Assembly (NCBI GenBank): GCA_018398575.1
Contig: JAGTXZ010000020.1
Location: 1,612,001 to 1,676,000 of the forward strand
DNA length: 64,000 nucleotides
Direction of reading: 5' to 3'
Source: Ampelomyces quisqualis
Taxonomy: Eukaryota > Ascomycota > Dothideomycetes > Pleosporales > Phaeosphaeriaceae
The translations under genes were made by a program, and so were the position numbers. Below, piece after piece: positions 46,015 to 57,631 of this stretch (positions are counted from its first letter, which is position 1; every line of letters begins with the position of its first letter). Under the pieces are notes generated by a model. It was not told where the DNA came from. It did not search any database and saw nothing but the letters and a program-made list of their open reading frames with translations.

Positions 46015-47148
46015 TCAAACCAACCCAACAAACCCCCTCGCCGTATCAACCACACTCTTCTTCAACGAAATCCACTCCCCACGCTCCAACACCTTCCTCG
46101 CCTTCCTACTATCCACCACATACGCCGTCTCCTTATCCTCCACCTCCTGGTAATCCTCACTATACCCTTTCCCCTTCTCCCCCTCCGCAATCCTCTTCCT
46201 CGAAACCTCATCGCTGAACTCCTCTCTCAAAATATCCCTGAAAGCCTGCGCGTTACTCACTCCGCTGGACGCAATGTATCGCTCTCCGTTCGTTTTGTCT
46301 GGGTGTTCAATCGCATAGAGAAGGAGTTGGGCGACGTCGCGGACGTCGACGACTTGTGGGATTTGGCTGGGGGGAAAAGGTTCCGTGGAGCCGGAGAAGA
46401 CGGAGTAGATTGGGAGGGTGGTGCCGGGGACTTGTTGAGGGGTGGCAGGTGGGATGACGGAGGGGCCAATTACGAAGCTATTTTGTGTGTATTAGCACTG
46501 TCGATGGTAAAGAGGGTGAGTTTAAAGGGGATAGGATGGGAAGGGCACGTACACAGGGTTGACACTCGCCATGCTCCAACTCGGCTTCTTGTCTTCTTGG
46601 AACTTCCAGAAAGCTCGTTCACCAGCGGCTTTACTTGCGGCATAAATGACTGGTCCAGGTGTGTCTGTTCCGTGTTCTTCACACAGCTTTTCGGCGAAAT
46701 CGTTCCAATCCTTCTCGCTAATTGTGTATGGCGGTTCGGTCACTGGCCGAGTAGACGCAATGGAAGACATGACGACTACAGACTTGAGCTGTGGGCCAGC
46801 AAATTGATATGCGCTGTTGAGAATAGTTTTTGTACCGTTGATAGCGGCGTGTAAGATGGGCGCGGGGTCGCTGAAATTCATGGAGACAGGAGAGGCAAGG
46901 TGGGCAATGGCTGTTACACCTTTGACAGCTTCATCGAATGCACCCTCAACAGTGATATCGGGCACCTCCGCGACGGTGAATTTTCCAGACTCGGCATAAG
47001 ATTTCAGAGGGCCGTCGACTAACGCTTGCGCTGATGATGCTTTGCGCACGGTACCGCGGACAGAGTGGCCGTGGTCGAGAAAGTATTTTGCTGCGACGGC
47101 GGCGATGTAGCCATTGACGCCACTAATGAGAATCATGTCCTTTGCCAT
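46015..47148 (-). CDS. Extended SDR reductase (dihydroflavonol reductase/Gre2-like)
   Basis: An NAD(P)-dependent epimerase/dehydratase-fold reductase. Exons 46553-47148 and 46015-46477 are joined across a 75-nt intron (46478-46552) and give 352 residues. The nucleotide-binding motif GxxGxxA is seen as SGVNGYIA at residues 9-16, followed by a VRGTVRKAS segment that suits NADPH. The catalytic YxxxK is YAASK. The splice restores NPVFVIGPSV, and then VVDVRDVAQLLLYAI, all typical of the fungal Gre2/ketoreductase/dihydroflavonol-4-reductase-like group, which reduces aldehydes and ketones. Substrate unknown; no secondary-metabolite genes lie beside it. Confidence 0.88.
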
Positions 47149-48252
47149 TTTTGTGCTGCTGTGGAAGACTTGCGTAATGGTGATTTCGAAAGAGGCTTCT
47201 TGGAGTGGTGAGAAAAGTGGCGCTTAACGTACTATGAGTTGAGGTTTTCAAATGCTGTATGTTCTAAGAGGGTCCAAGTCCAAGACTTTATACTCTCAAC
47301 GAGGCAAAGACAGCCTCGCGTTTTCTCGGTAGCCGAAAAATCCCGGCCGGATTCAACACTCGATGTTGAAGCCATGTTGAAGCTGACTAAAGCACAGAGT
47401 TAACCGTCTTCCCAAAGTTTCCTGCCATGTCGATCGGCAAGGCCAGATCCGGTCGTTCCATAGGTTTGGAATGTCTCATGTTTAGTCGAGCCATGTTATC
47501 CCGATACCTAGAACTGAATGTTGGTGAGTTCTGGCAAGGATAATGCGATGCCGCTAGCTCAAAGCGGTCCCTAGCATGGAGAAGTTGAGTAAACAAATAT
47601 AAGACTAATCATGAGAGAATGGTCGACCAGCGGCAGCTAAGCAAGAAAGGTTAGCTTACTCACAATGATTAGATTCGGCTGTACGTAACAGCAAATCCTA
47701 GTAGTGGCCTCCGCTTGACATGTCAACTAATCGTAAGTTGTCAGTCTGCGGTAGAGCTACATGTTTACTAATCGTAAGTTGTTAGTCCGCGATAGAGCCG
47801 AGCAACTATTAGCTGCTCGTTAGTCCTCATAGACTCGTTCATACGCAAGCAAGAAATGAAAATTTCTGCTCCGTATGGTACGCCGACATATACACAACGC
47901 CTCGTTGCATGGCCATTGTGAGCGTGGCTGTGGCACACTGGAGATTGGTTCATCCAGCCTCAGTACGAACCGGGGGTTCTTCAAAGACATCAATACTCGC
48001 GCTGCGACAATACAAACCTGGAAGAAAGAATTTGTGGATGTAGAGTACCGATTCGTGTATATTGGAATACTCTCATCCCCTCTTCTTCAGTATAAGGCTC
48101 TCATGTTCCCAGCTGGTATCGGACATGGTTCCGAAGCAGCTACCTGTAGTATGTGTCGCTACACTTGCCAGTATACGTTGCGATTACATGTCCTCTACCG
48201 TCCGAATGATGGCATGACTCGACGATAGATCGGAGTCAAGTGACGACGATGC
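47149..48252. other. Intergenic with a short direct repeat
   Basis: About 1.1 kb. It contains the direct repeat at 47726-47798. An open frame of 117 codons at 47875-48228 (plus) has no family resemblance. Confidence 0.5.
47726..47798. repeat. Direct repeat, 2 x 32 bp
   Basis: The copies at 47726-47757 and 47767-47798 share 29 of 32 positions; the three differences are all transitions. The shared core includes ACTAATCGTAAGTTGT. No flanking transposase or terminal repeat was found. Confidence 0.85.
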
Positions 48253-49441
48253 TCAAATATACCTGCCTTGGGGATCCAGTCTGTCCATGAGTTCCATAGA
48301 CTTCTCGTACCTGCACTTGTCAGCAGCTAACCGCTGATCAAACCCACTCAGTACTTACATAGTGAAGACGATACCGCCACTGAGGATCAGACGTCCTAGT
48401 CGTGGGACAGCTCCAGACCAGAACGTCAGTAGACCCTCCTGCTTGAAGATCTTCACGACGCAATCAAGACTGTTCTTGTACTGTGCACTTGCCTCTATTG
48501 ACTGCATGCGTGTCTTGACGGTATCTATCGGCATAGTCGTATATACGGTTATAATGCCGGCAAGTCCACCCAGGCCGAAAGTGCTAAAGGCTCCGAGCTT
48601 CTCGCCAGGAGATGTGTATGATTGTGCCAATTGCTTGAGAGAGGTGTAGCTCGAGAATCGTACGGCGGAGTTGGCTGCTTGCCGTGCTGTCGTGGGAAGA
48701 AAGCCTTGGAAAAAGCCGCGGATGCCTTTCTCTTGCGCGATGATTCTTGAGCCGTGTAGGAAGCCTCGCATGCGTGGGGTTGCGGATTTGCGATCGTCGA
48801 TTCTGGTTGGGATTAGCAAAGTTCGTCGTCGTTTGCGTTTGTTACAAGCTCACAGTTGTGTTTTGATGCTCTCAAACGGCGTTACTGCTAACAGAGACTC
48901 TGTCGCACCGGCACCAAAGCCTGCTACTACTGTCGCTGGTCCGGAAACTTTTCCTTCGGCATCTGCTAACAACTCTCTGTATGCATCAAAGGCGACGAAT
49001 CCTACACAGCCATCAGCTCATAGCCGATGCGCAAGTCCTTTTGGACGTACTTATGCCAGCCTTCAGTGAGTTGCCAATGATGAGTGTTGTGCAGCCAGCA
49101 TACCATTGCTTGCCGAACGGCGGCCATGGGAGCTTCTTTCCGTCTGGTAATCTTCGATTGAGTTGTGATCGGGTCTTTGCGACTAGGGCACGGTCAGGTC
49201 CATCGACCGTACGCCAAGGATATTTTCTGGAACATACATTCGGCGGGATATGTGATGGCTGCAGATTGTAGTCAGCGCATAGCGAAAACCACAAGCGAGA
49301 TGGTCTGCATACATATTTCTACAGCTCCTGCGGCCGCGCCAGCAAAAATTGAGCGCATTGCGCTTGGCTAAGGCGCTTCTGTTACTACAGCTTCACAATG
49401 GGTGCAGGGTGCATTACCTTCTTCTTCTCTGGGGTCGTCAT
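48253..49441 (-). CDS. CTP1: Mitochondrial tricarboxylate (citrate) carrier
   Basis: A six-helix inner-membrane carrier exchanging citrate for malate or another tricarboxylate. Seven exons are supported: 49418-49441, 49313-49367, 49238-49258, 49051-49182, 48854-49001, 48359-48802 and 48253-48310, giving 293 residues (yeast Ctp1 has 299). The three carrier signatures PX[DE]XX[KR] appear as YPAEFAKTR, TPFESIKTQ and MPIDTVKTRMQ; the first exists only after splicing the 21-nt third exon between its neighbours. The first helix RSIFAGAAAGAVEI and KQWYAGCTTLIIGN fit the citrate-carrier subgroup. The exons are unusually fragmented at the 5' end (24, 55 and 21 nt). Confidence 0.94.
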
Positions 49442-49870
49442 GGCTATGTTGGTGGGTGTTCTACGTGACAACGCGCCCTGGTCTAGACTGCCCGTGACGC
49501 TTCAAGAGGTTTGCGCGTCGGGGTCGCGTGGTCGTGTTGGTGGTGACTCCAAAATGCTCGCACACTCGGTAATTCTGTTTCTGATCAGAAGCAGCCGTTG
49601 ATCTAGTCCAATGAAGAGCCTTCTCGGCGTCTGTGACATCGAAAGAGGTGGGACCGAATGAGTCGCGATGTTCGAAAAGTCACATGTCCGATGCCGGCTG
49701 GACATGTAGAGGTGCCAAGATGCGTATGACGAGGGTCAAATGCCGCGGGAGAAAGCTCGGACCGCGAAAAAGTCGACTTGCACGCTTTGGACATTGCGAC
49801 ACCAGCATCTGATTCCCTCTCCTACGGACAATTCCATTTCGACCAGGACAGTCAACACGCCCAACGCAAA
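49442..49870. promoter_or_regulatory. Divergent promoter region CTP1 / MAM33
   Basis: About 430 bp between the start codons of two nuclear genes for mitochondrial proteins. The segment must contain both promoters; no specific element was identified. Confidence 0.4.
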
Positions 49871-50969
49871 ATGCTTGGCCTACGCAATCTGGCTCGCAGC
49901 GCGCCGCGGTCTGCCGCACGCCTCTCCACCAAAGCTGTCCGCCCGCAATCGTCAGTATTTCGCCAGACGGCCGCCTTCCAGCCAGCATGCAAGGCATCTG
50001 TCCCCAGACTCACAGCAGCGTTCCATGTCTCAGCAAGGAGGCAGGAGAGCGGACCCGGTTAGTCAGACGGCGACGGCGAGTGGAGTTGGACTAACAATAT
50101 GGCAGTGAGCGAGGAGCTCGTCGCAAAGCTACAGAGCGAAATCTCCATGGAGGAGGACATGAAGGAGGACGACGATCTGTCAACAAACATCAAGGAGTAC
50201 CTCGAGAACAGCCCCTTTGAGGTATGGGAACCACTGTGCTGACGGCAAAAGATATGCTCTCTGACAACCACCAGATCCAAGACAAGGCTGGCAACCAGGA
50301 CGTCGTCTTGACCCGAACGTTTGGCGACGAGAAGATCCGCCTTACTTTCACCACCGCCGACCTGAACAACAACGTCCCAGGCGAGGAAATGGCTGAGGAC
50401 GCCGCGTACGAGGATGCCGACATGGACGTGCAGTCTGGCGGGGCAAACACCAAGGGCGCCATCAACCAAGGCAAGACACAAGACGGAAACGTACGTGTTG
50501 CACCCGAGGACCGTGTTTCGCCTGCCGATCGCGAGGAGCTCGAGGACGACTACGAAGACAGCGAGCAGCAGCAAGGCTTCCCCGCACACGCCAGCATCCG
50601 TATCGAGCGACCTGGCAAGGGTGCGCTAGCTATCGAGGCAACCGCTCAGGATGGCGACTTCCTCATCGAGGAGTTGTACTACTTCCCCTCTGCTGACCTG
50701 GCCGACCCCGCCACCGCCGAGAAGGACTGGTCAAGGCGGAGTTTGTACACCGGCCCACCCTTCAACAACCTGGACGAGGACCTGCAGATTCTGCTCGAGA
50801 AGTACCTCGAGGAGCGTGGCATCAACACCCGCCTAGCACTCTTTATCCCCGACTACATCGACCACAAGGAGCAGAAGGAGTACATTAGGTGGTTGAAAAG
50901 TAAGTCTTGACGACTCAGATTAGGAAAAGGCACTAACACGTTACAGACGTCAGGAAGTTCGTCGAGTAA
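49871..50969 (+). CDS. MAM33: Mitochondrial acidic matrix protein MAM33 (p32/C1QBP family)
   Basis: Exons 49871-50057, 50106-50221, 50275-50899 and 50947-50969 give 316 residues. The first 60 residues are an Arg/Ser/Ala-rich presequence (MLGLRNLARSAPRSAARLST). The mature part has the p32 features: a helix LVAKLQSEISMEE, strand-rich DVVLTRTFGDEKIRL, a long acidic loop, and the C-terminal YTGPPFNNLDEDLQ, LEKYLEERGI and EYIRWLKNVRKFVE. Trimeric p32 proteins act in mitochondrial translation and ribosome biogenesis. The last coding exon is only 23 nt but supplies the conserved end. Confidence 0.94.
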
Positions 50970-51554
50970 TCCCCAAGTCACCTCTCCTTGCACTGCACGG
51001 TTCACTTCAACTAGTCTTGGCAGGCGGCGTCGGAGAATGTGTACAACAGTTGGTAGAAAACCAATGCGTCGAAACCTGACCCTAGTATATTACCATGCCC
51101 AAAGAGCAATCTTCCACTCTACAGTCTTTTTCTGCCGCCTCTGTCTTCCTTGTTCTTAAACTTGGCCTTGTCGCTTACTGCACAGCTTCGTTCTGGTGTC
51201 TCGCAGCAAGGACGTTCTTTGTTACCCGCATTCGGCACTAGACGTCCTCGCCACAAGCTGGCGAAAACAAAGCGAAAACAGCGGGAAAATAGCTGCAAGC
51301 GTCTACAAGGCAATTGTCCATACTCATGATTCTTTTGTCCATTGCGGCGTGGATATTGAAACAGTAAGCATTCCGAAACACATTCCACCACCTGAAAGAT
51401 CTGCCCGGTTGCGGGAGCTTCATGTCTACCCTCAAAGTCCGAGTGCGCCGCTCCCCTCAACAGGTCGTTTAGCATTTCTATCCATCGTCAATCTCCTATC
51501 TTGTGCGCGTTGAGAATCGTGTGAGGCGTGCAGATTTACTTACCTCGCCGAATC
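50970..51554. other. Intergenic, no recognisable gene
   Basis: About 585 bp containing the MAM33 3' flank and the promoter of the BTB gene. No feature seen. Confidence 0.5.
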
Positions 51555-52595
51555 ATGACACTCAAAGTTGCATGTACCATCGGCACTTCCGACACAAACC
51601 GCATTCCAATCAGCCTCCCGCCACCATATACCTGGACAGGCCAACAATCTGGACAATTAAGGTACACCACACATGCAAGGGAGCAATCACCGATCAACGC
51701 CTCGCTAACCTTACACAGAGCCAACGCCTCCGACTTTACATGTATCAGCACACTGCTCATCGGACCCAAAGCCACCCCGTTCCTAATACACACCTCCCTC
51801 CTAACCACTCAATCGCCCTACTTCAGCGCCGCCCTAACCGGCTCCTTTGCCGAAGCCACATCGAACACCATCACCCTCGACGACATCGACATCTCGCACT
51901 TCCAAATCCTCGTTTCATGGCTCTATACCGGCACTATCCCCCCGCCCTATAAAGATGGCAAACCAGCATACTACACCCTCCTTCACGTCTACGCACTCGC
52001 GGACCGCCTATGCTTCGAAAACCTGCGCAACGCAGTGATAGACTGCATCGCAGACCTAGCCGACAAAACGAACAGCGTCCTCACGCCGAGCGACACGCGC
52101 ATCTTGTACAACGACATTCGCGACTCTGCGCCACTGAGATGTCTGATAATGGATCTCTTCGCCTTCAAGAAAACGGACCGGTTACTCGAGTCGCACGCAG
52201 ATGCGTGGCACGCTGCTTTTCTGCGCGATCTTTGTGTCCATCTTAAACGCCCGTGTGAATCTGCGCTGCGTCGGCATCGCCTTCGCATGTGGATCCCCGA
52301 GACGTGGCATGCTACACGCGCATGTGAATTGTGTAGGATTGTGTTGCAGCCGCGTCAGGGTGCGATTGCGTGTGATGAGTGCTGTTTGGCGTTTTGTACG
52401 CGGTGTGTGGAGGTGGGGACGGCGAGCGCGGGGTGGGATGATGGACGGGTTGGGTGGAGGGTTGATGATGAAGGGGCGAAGAGGAAGTGGGAGGCGTGTA
52501 AGCCTTGGAGGGGGAGTAGGTGTGTTTTGTACCATGAGCATGAGGAGACGGAGAGGTGTGGGGATGTTTTCATGGGGAGGGGGAGAGGAGAGTGA
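51555..52595 (+). CDS. BTB/POZ-domain protein with Cys-rich C-terminus
   Basis: A single exon of 346 residues starting at the first in-frame ATG. A BTB/POZ fold is seen at about 65-150 (FLIHTSLLTTQSPYFSAAL, GSFAEA, ITLDDIDISHFQILVSWLYT), followed by a helical BACK-like segment. The C-terminal third has paired cysteines in the order CELC, CDECC and CTRC within about 30 residues, a likely zinc site, and further Cys near the end. Fungal BTB proteins of this kind are common in Pleosporales genomes and most have no assigned role; some animal and plant BTB proteins are CUL3 adaptors. The start codon is not preceded by a visible intron. Confidence 0.8.
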   Translation: MTLKVACTIGTSDTNRIPISLPPPYTWTGQQSGQLRYTTHAREQSPINASLTLHRANASDFTCISTLLIGPKATPFLIHTSLLTTQSPYFSAALTGSFAEATSNTITLDDIDISHFQILVSWLYTGTIPPPYKDGKPAYYTLLHVYALADRLCFENLRNAVIDCIADLADKTNSVLTPSDTRILYNDIRDSAPLRCLIMDLFAFKKTDRLLESHADAWHAAFLRDLCVHLKRPCESALRRHRLRMWIPETWHATRACELCRIVLQPRQGAIACDECCLAFCTRCVEVGTASAGWDDGRVGWRVDDEGAKRKWEACKPWRGSRCVLYHEHEETERCGDVFMGRGRGE

Positions 52596-52814
52596 TGGAT
52601 GCTGTTGGGGCGTTGCATAGCATTGCGTATGGTGTTTGGCGTTTTGATTTCTCTACGTAGGCCGCCTGTTAGACGGTATGAACATACATCACCATTGCAA
52701 TGATACACTAAATCATTCAAACTCCAGACTATTCATGTTTGGTGTGCGAATCGTATTTTCGTCCTCCCCCTGTTCCATTATGCCTCGCCATCGCAGTGTT
52801 GTTGGGTATCATGT

Positions 52815-53023
52815 CTAGCAGTTGGGAATCTCCTCAAGCTGGCCTGCTGTGGACTTGACACACATGCCGTGGTTCTGACGGGCATCGACTGTATCCATCA
52901 TTAATTTCTCGTCTTCTTTCGTATTCGTAAACAGTGGCGTCAAAACATACCAGTCGAAACAGGCGCAGCAATGGCAAAAGCAGCCATGGAAAGGACAGTA
53001 GCGACGATGGCGGTGAACTTCAT
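52815..53023 (-). CDS. Small secreted peptide, 48 residues
   Basis: Two exons, 52951-53023 and 52815-52888, with a 62-nt intron (GTATGT donor, ACAG acceptor), encode 48 residues. The first 20 or so are a textbook signal peptide (MKFTAIVATVLSMAAFAIAA), leaving a mature part of about 28 residues, VDARQNHGMCVKSTAGQLEE then IPNC, with exactly two cysteines that could form one disulfide, the second being the last residue. Size, signal peptide and cysteines fit a secreted effector-like or signalling peptide. No catalytic domain is possible at this size. It lies 219 bp from the BTB gene, convergent with it. It is short enough to be missed by standard gene calling. Confidence 0.75.
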
Positions 53024-54480
53024 TTTGGTGGTTGTTGTGTTTGTTGAACGTTGTCGTGGAACAGAAGTGATGGGTGCAGTCAAAAGGTCGCTCAGCGACA
53101 AAGGTGTGTAGAAGAAAGAAGTGACTGTCAGATGAAAAATGGTAGCTTGAAGTCAAGAGCCTTCTTCCGCCTTCACCGGGACATGTCAACATATATACAC
53201 ACCGAGCCTGCCTCACCGCGCGGCCTTGAAACCGGACAGCGGGTGTTCCTGGGATTCCTCAAGTTGCATGAAGGTCGAGGAAGTGGTCTGGGCGCGCTGA
53301 CAGGCAACGATGGGGATTGGTGCGCTGGGCAAAAGTGACGTGCAGAGGTGTGTCGGATGTGCTTCAGACAAGGCGTGAGAGATTGGCGGGTTAGCGCATG
53401 GGGATTTTGGGAAGAGAGGTTGGAGGGGAGGGATGGCGATCGGGTTTGAGACGTGTTTGAGCGTGGGACCACTTCTTTTGTCGAGTGTGAAAGAGGTCAG
53501 TGGAGTCTGATGTCAAGCTTGACATTTTTGTAGTCTTCTTTTAAAGATACAGAGCGTCTGCGTATGTTGAAAAGAAACTACATGGCGCGTCTGGGTTCAT
53601 TCCAGAATTCGGAGGGTCGCTGAATCGTGAGGTTGTGATGAAACGGTATCAAAACACACCCCAAACGCATCCTCTTTCTGGCCGAAAAGGTACATATGAG
53701 GATTTTTGCTAATCGTCCAAAGACTACTGAGCGTTCATAGTTCGTAGCGACTCGTGCATTTGCGTGGGATGACAAAATATGGAAGGTCTTGAATGTCGTG
53801 GGCGATCGGGCTCTCAGGAAAGAGCGCTAACTAGAAGCGGGTGGCGCACGTTCCCATCAGGGCCCGAAAGCGGCGAGCCGCGACACTGACTTTGCCTCAA
53901 AGAGGGCATCGTGTTATCACGGTCTGCTTGAAAGTTGAAGTCGTGGTGTATCTTGGGTGCCGATGTGATAGAAGCATAGCGAGAAAAAGTCATGTCAAAG
54001 CGCAGCTGGCAAGTGTATCAGAGGTAGGTGTGTATAGGTATCTCTTCGTTCACCATCTCTCAATCCTACCGGTACTCAAGATGACCAGTCAGCCATGCAG
54101 TATATTCCGTCAGATTAGTATCGGTGCTTCCTTCATTATTGCTACTATCAGTCATGGCCTTCGTCGAGAGACATACCGCACCGTGTAGTGAGGTGTATGC
54201 TCTTCGAGTGCCTTTTTAGAGCGTAGAAGTGTTGGTTGTGTTGGTTCGGCGAATCTGTTGGTGAGCATGCGGAGGTGAAGGTGAAAAGTGGTACCTTCCA
54301 CTTCTCACCGCGCGCCTTCCGCTCTGTTTTTTCCCTGCCAGAATGGACCCGCTAGACCGTTTGGTAGCTGCTGCCTTCGATGGAATAAACATAACCCACG
54401 CTCTCCTCACTCCCGACAGCACAGAAACAAGGGCAACGATAGTAGCGTATTGAACAACGAAGAGGCGTGTAAATTACAAA
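53024..54480. other. Intergenic, no recognisable gene
   Basis: About 1.46 kb between the divergent small-peptide and coiled-coil genes; it must contain both promoters. Only short unsupported frames are seen. Confidence 0.5.
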
Positions 54481-56631
54481 ATGCCCGACAACATCACAAC
54501 CGGCTGGCGCAAGAAGATCACCAGTAAACCCAAGGAGCTCCAGCCGCCCCGACTAAACATTGTCGACACGACTGTGGCAGACGACTCCAGCGAGAAGCGT
54601 CGCCACCATGGCTGGCGGATGACGATACAAGCGAGCCGACCAAGCACTCCTGTGAGCGCACCACCCGTCACGCCCACAATAGAGGAGCCTGTAGAAGCCC
54701 GAGGCGAGCGTGCTGCACCTTTGACACCACGTCGCGATTCCAAGCCCAAGCTCAATCGATATACCTCAATATTCAGTGGCTTCAAGGACACCCCCAAAGG
54801 TCCCCTCTTCGACGAGCCCTGGAACAATACTCAGCCACCTCCAGAGCCCTATACAGATCCGGAGCTCGCTATACAGTCCATACGTTCTCACATGATCAGC
54901 TTCTCTATGAAGCCTATTCCTCTGGAGCACAACAGTAACCTCTTTCGCATATTCGAGGCATTTCATAAAATAACGGGAGACAAAGAACGCCTAGAAGTAG
55001 AGCTACAGCAAGCACGGCAAGATATCGAGCGACTTGAGCAGGATTGGTCAAATCAAGAGCAGCAATACAGTAAGGAAATACGCCGTCTTGAGTTGCTCAT
55101 GGCCCAAGGCGCAAAAGGTGTGGAGGGGTATGTACTTGCAGTAATCGCTGGCGCTGGCTCACTCACCAAGAACATTACAGCGTTCTACAAGCTAGACAGG
55201 GCACCGTTGTCAAACGAAAACGTATGCACCGGAATACCATATCAAGCAGTCAACCTTCAACTCTCGCAAAGTTCATGACGCCAGGTCAAATCGATGCCGA
55301 GATCCAGTCGCGAAGCCAAAAGGGTACAAAACACGGGACGTATGTGATAGCAAAAGGCTAATTTCGAATAGTACTCCTCCTACGACCAGCTTCACCGTCC
55401 ACAAAGATGGCTGCGTTGTCCAGGCGATTCCCAGGCAAGGCAGACGCAGACCTAGAGATAGGCACTCCGCCCAATTCTCGTGATCAAACTTCAACGTTGA
55501 CTCGCAAGGTGCAGAGTGAACTAAATTTAACCAAGCTTGGTCGTCGTCAGAGTATCACAATATCCACCGGTAATTCCTCAATTGCCTCTGGCTTTTCCGA
55601 TGGTAGTGGAGATCCGTTGCCTGACGAGATACCATCATCGCGAGTAATTTCCAAATTGGATTGCGATGCGTTCATCGCGCTGTGTGAGGTAAGCCATCAA
55701 CGTGTAAAAACTCCTGATACAATACACTGACCGCATATGTTTCTGCAGCTTGGGAGCCTAGTTGCTCGACGAAGAGGCATCGATGCTGATAGATACGTCG
55801 AAGGGATCATGGAACTGCTGTCCGGAGATCCTACAGACGAAGGCTACCTTGGCAAAATCGAACCGACTGAAGAATCACAACATCACTCGACGACCGTGTC
55901 CGAAGTAGAGAAACCAGAGGGAAGTACTAGAGTACCTCAGCAACACCTTCGAAGATTCCAGTCACAACCGCAGCTATCGCAACTGAGTAATGACTCAAAG
56001 CGTCGTCGCCATTTCTCCTTTGAGCCGGGAGAAGATCAGCTTCACGCCTGGCGAGAAGAGTATTTACCAGCTACCTCACAGCGAGATGGAAGCTCGACGG
56101 GACGGACTTTACCAAACTTCGTTGATGTTGCTGGCCCAGACGTTGAGCTACCACCGGAGAGCGCTGGCTTGCAATTCGCGGCACCAAACCACGATCCTGA
56201 CAATGGAACCAAAATACCTAGCCCTGTACATGCGTTTGGGAGCATGCGGCGTAAAGCCTCAATCTCGAGCATGCATTCAGTTCCTGCGAGGGTAAACGAC
56301 GGCCGCTATGATTCGCAGTCTAGCATTTCGCAAGCTAGCATCTTGACGGCATTTCGAGACAACCAAATGGACAGCTTGCGGCCAGGTTCGATTGCAAGTA
56401 GCAGGAGCAGCTCGTACAAGAAGCAGCGCAGTACAGAAGTCAGTCAGGCTAGGAGTATCACGGAACCATCGACGGCCGGCTCATCATTCCGAGCACCTGG
56501 TAAAGCGGGCCAGTGGAGATGCAAGGAGAATGAAGCACATGACAGCGGATGATGACTCTGTCGATGAGCGTGTCCAGTTTGGTGGAGTCTGGTGCGTGAA
56601 TGACGGGACTGTGAAGGAGTTTAGTGTGTGA
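54481..56631 (+). CDS. Unrecognised fungal protein with coiled coil
   Basis: Five exons are proposed: 54481-55127, 55181-55323, 55372-55688, 55749-56499 and 56546-56631, giving 647 residues. I do not recognise a named family. Residues 1-130 are Pro/Arg/Ser-rich; about 150-215 form a charged helix likely to be a coiled coil (KITGDKERLEVELQQARQ, then DIERLEQDWSNQEQQYSKE). The splice then gives a VLQARQGTVVKRKRM segment. The second half is Ser/Arg-rich. The last 46-nt intron is chosen because it leads to a compact tail (VQFGGVWCVNDGTVKEFSV). Without it the frame ends at 56552 with 636 residues. A scaffold or cytoskeletal role is possible but not shown. Confidence 0.65.
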
Positions 56632-57631
56632 AATAGATTGGGCACAAACCATAGGTCTAACCGCTTCAAACAAGTGCGGCAACAATGTCGGCAACTCGGA
56701 CAAGCGATTGGTTGGTGGGCTCGACAGGCCCCATGATTCGCTCATGGCCATTTTCTTACAGCGTGGCGAAGGAGGTCGTGTAGGGCATTCTCTACGACAG
56801 GGTACGCATAATAGTATGGTCCGTCATCCAGGCAGGAATTCCCACGGATATGCGAGCTGGTTCCACAGAGGGCCCAATGACAATGTGATGATGAAAGTTG
56901 TTGTCACAATCTGTACCATGAGCGTAGGCGTTTTGAGTGTAGACTCCAGTGCCGCCACCGCTAGCATAGCACAGCTAGGCGCGCTGTGGCACAGGAATGT
57001 CCATCGCTGCCTTCTTCGGCAGCGTCTTACGGCGTGATGGAGAAGCTGTCGCCACACTTATTTTTACCGTCGTCGCCACAGGCCACGGCCCGTGTCATTG
57101 GACATTTGGAGTGGCTACCCGGTGCAAGGGCGCTACTCCGTAATGACTCACTCCTTCATCTCGGCTGGACGCCCACACGCAGGGGAAACGCGGCGGCAGC
57201 GTGCCCTGGCGTCATCACGCAGGGGACGGGCCAGGCGGTCAGCCACAGCAGGCTGGCCGCTTGCACGTGCACCTGCGGAGTGCTCCACTGTGTGGCTGTG
57301 CAGACCATCATCAGCCTGCCTCCGTGTCTAGACTCTAGACCGCCGACCCCACTGGGCCACTGCTCGTCTCCCAAGCCATGCGCCTGTACTCGGTACTCCG
57401 GAACAGTCCAACTGTTGCGTCCCATGTCAAGCACGTCCGTCGGCGCTCCGCGCATGCATGCTACTAAAGCGCTGTGGCTTGACCTCTGGCTTGACCCTCT
57501 TGGAAGCTGCTCCGTCCATAATAATCACTTGTATCAGAGCCTCCCCAACGTCCCCAACGTCCCCAACCTGCGACCCTGCGGCCTGATGCGCCCCAGCTAC
57601 CCTCAGTCGCCCCCCCTCGACCTCCTCTGCG
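56632..57631. other. Intergenic / promoter region of the CP2 gene
   Basis: 1.0 kb. A 258-codon frame at 56986-57762 overlaps the CP2 first exon in another frame and reflects GC-rich sequence. A TACTCCGTA word lies at 57134-57142. Confidence 0.5.
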
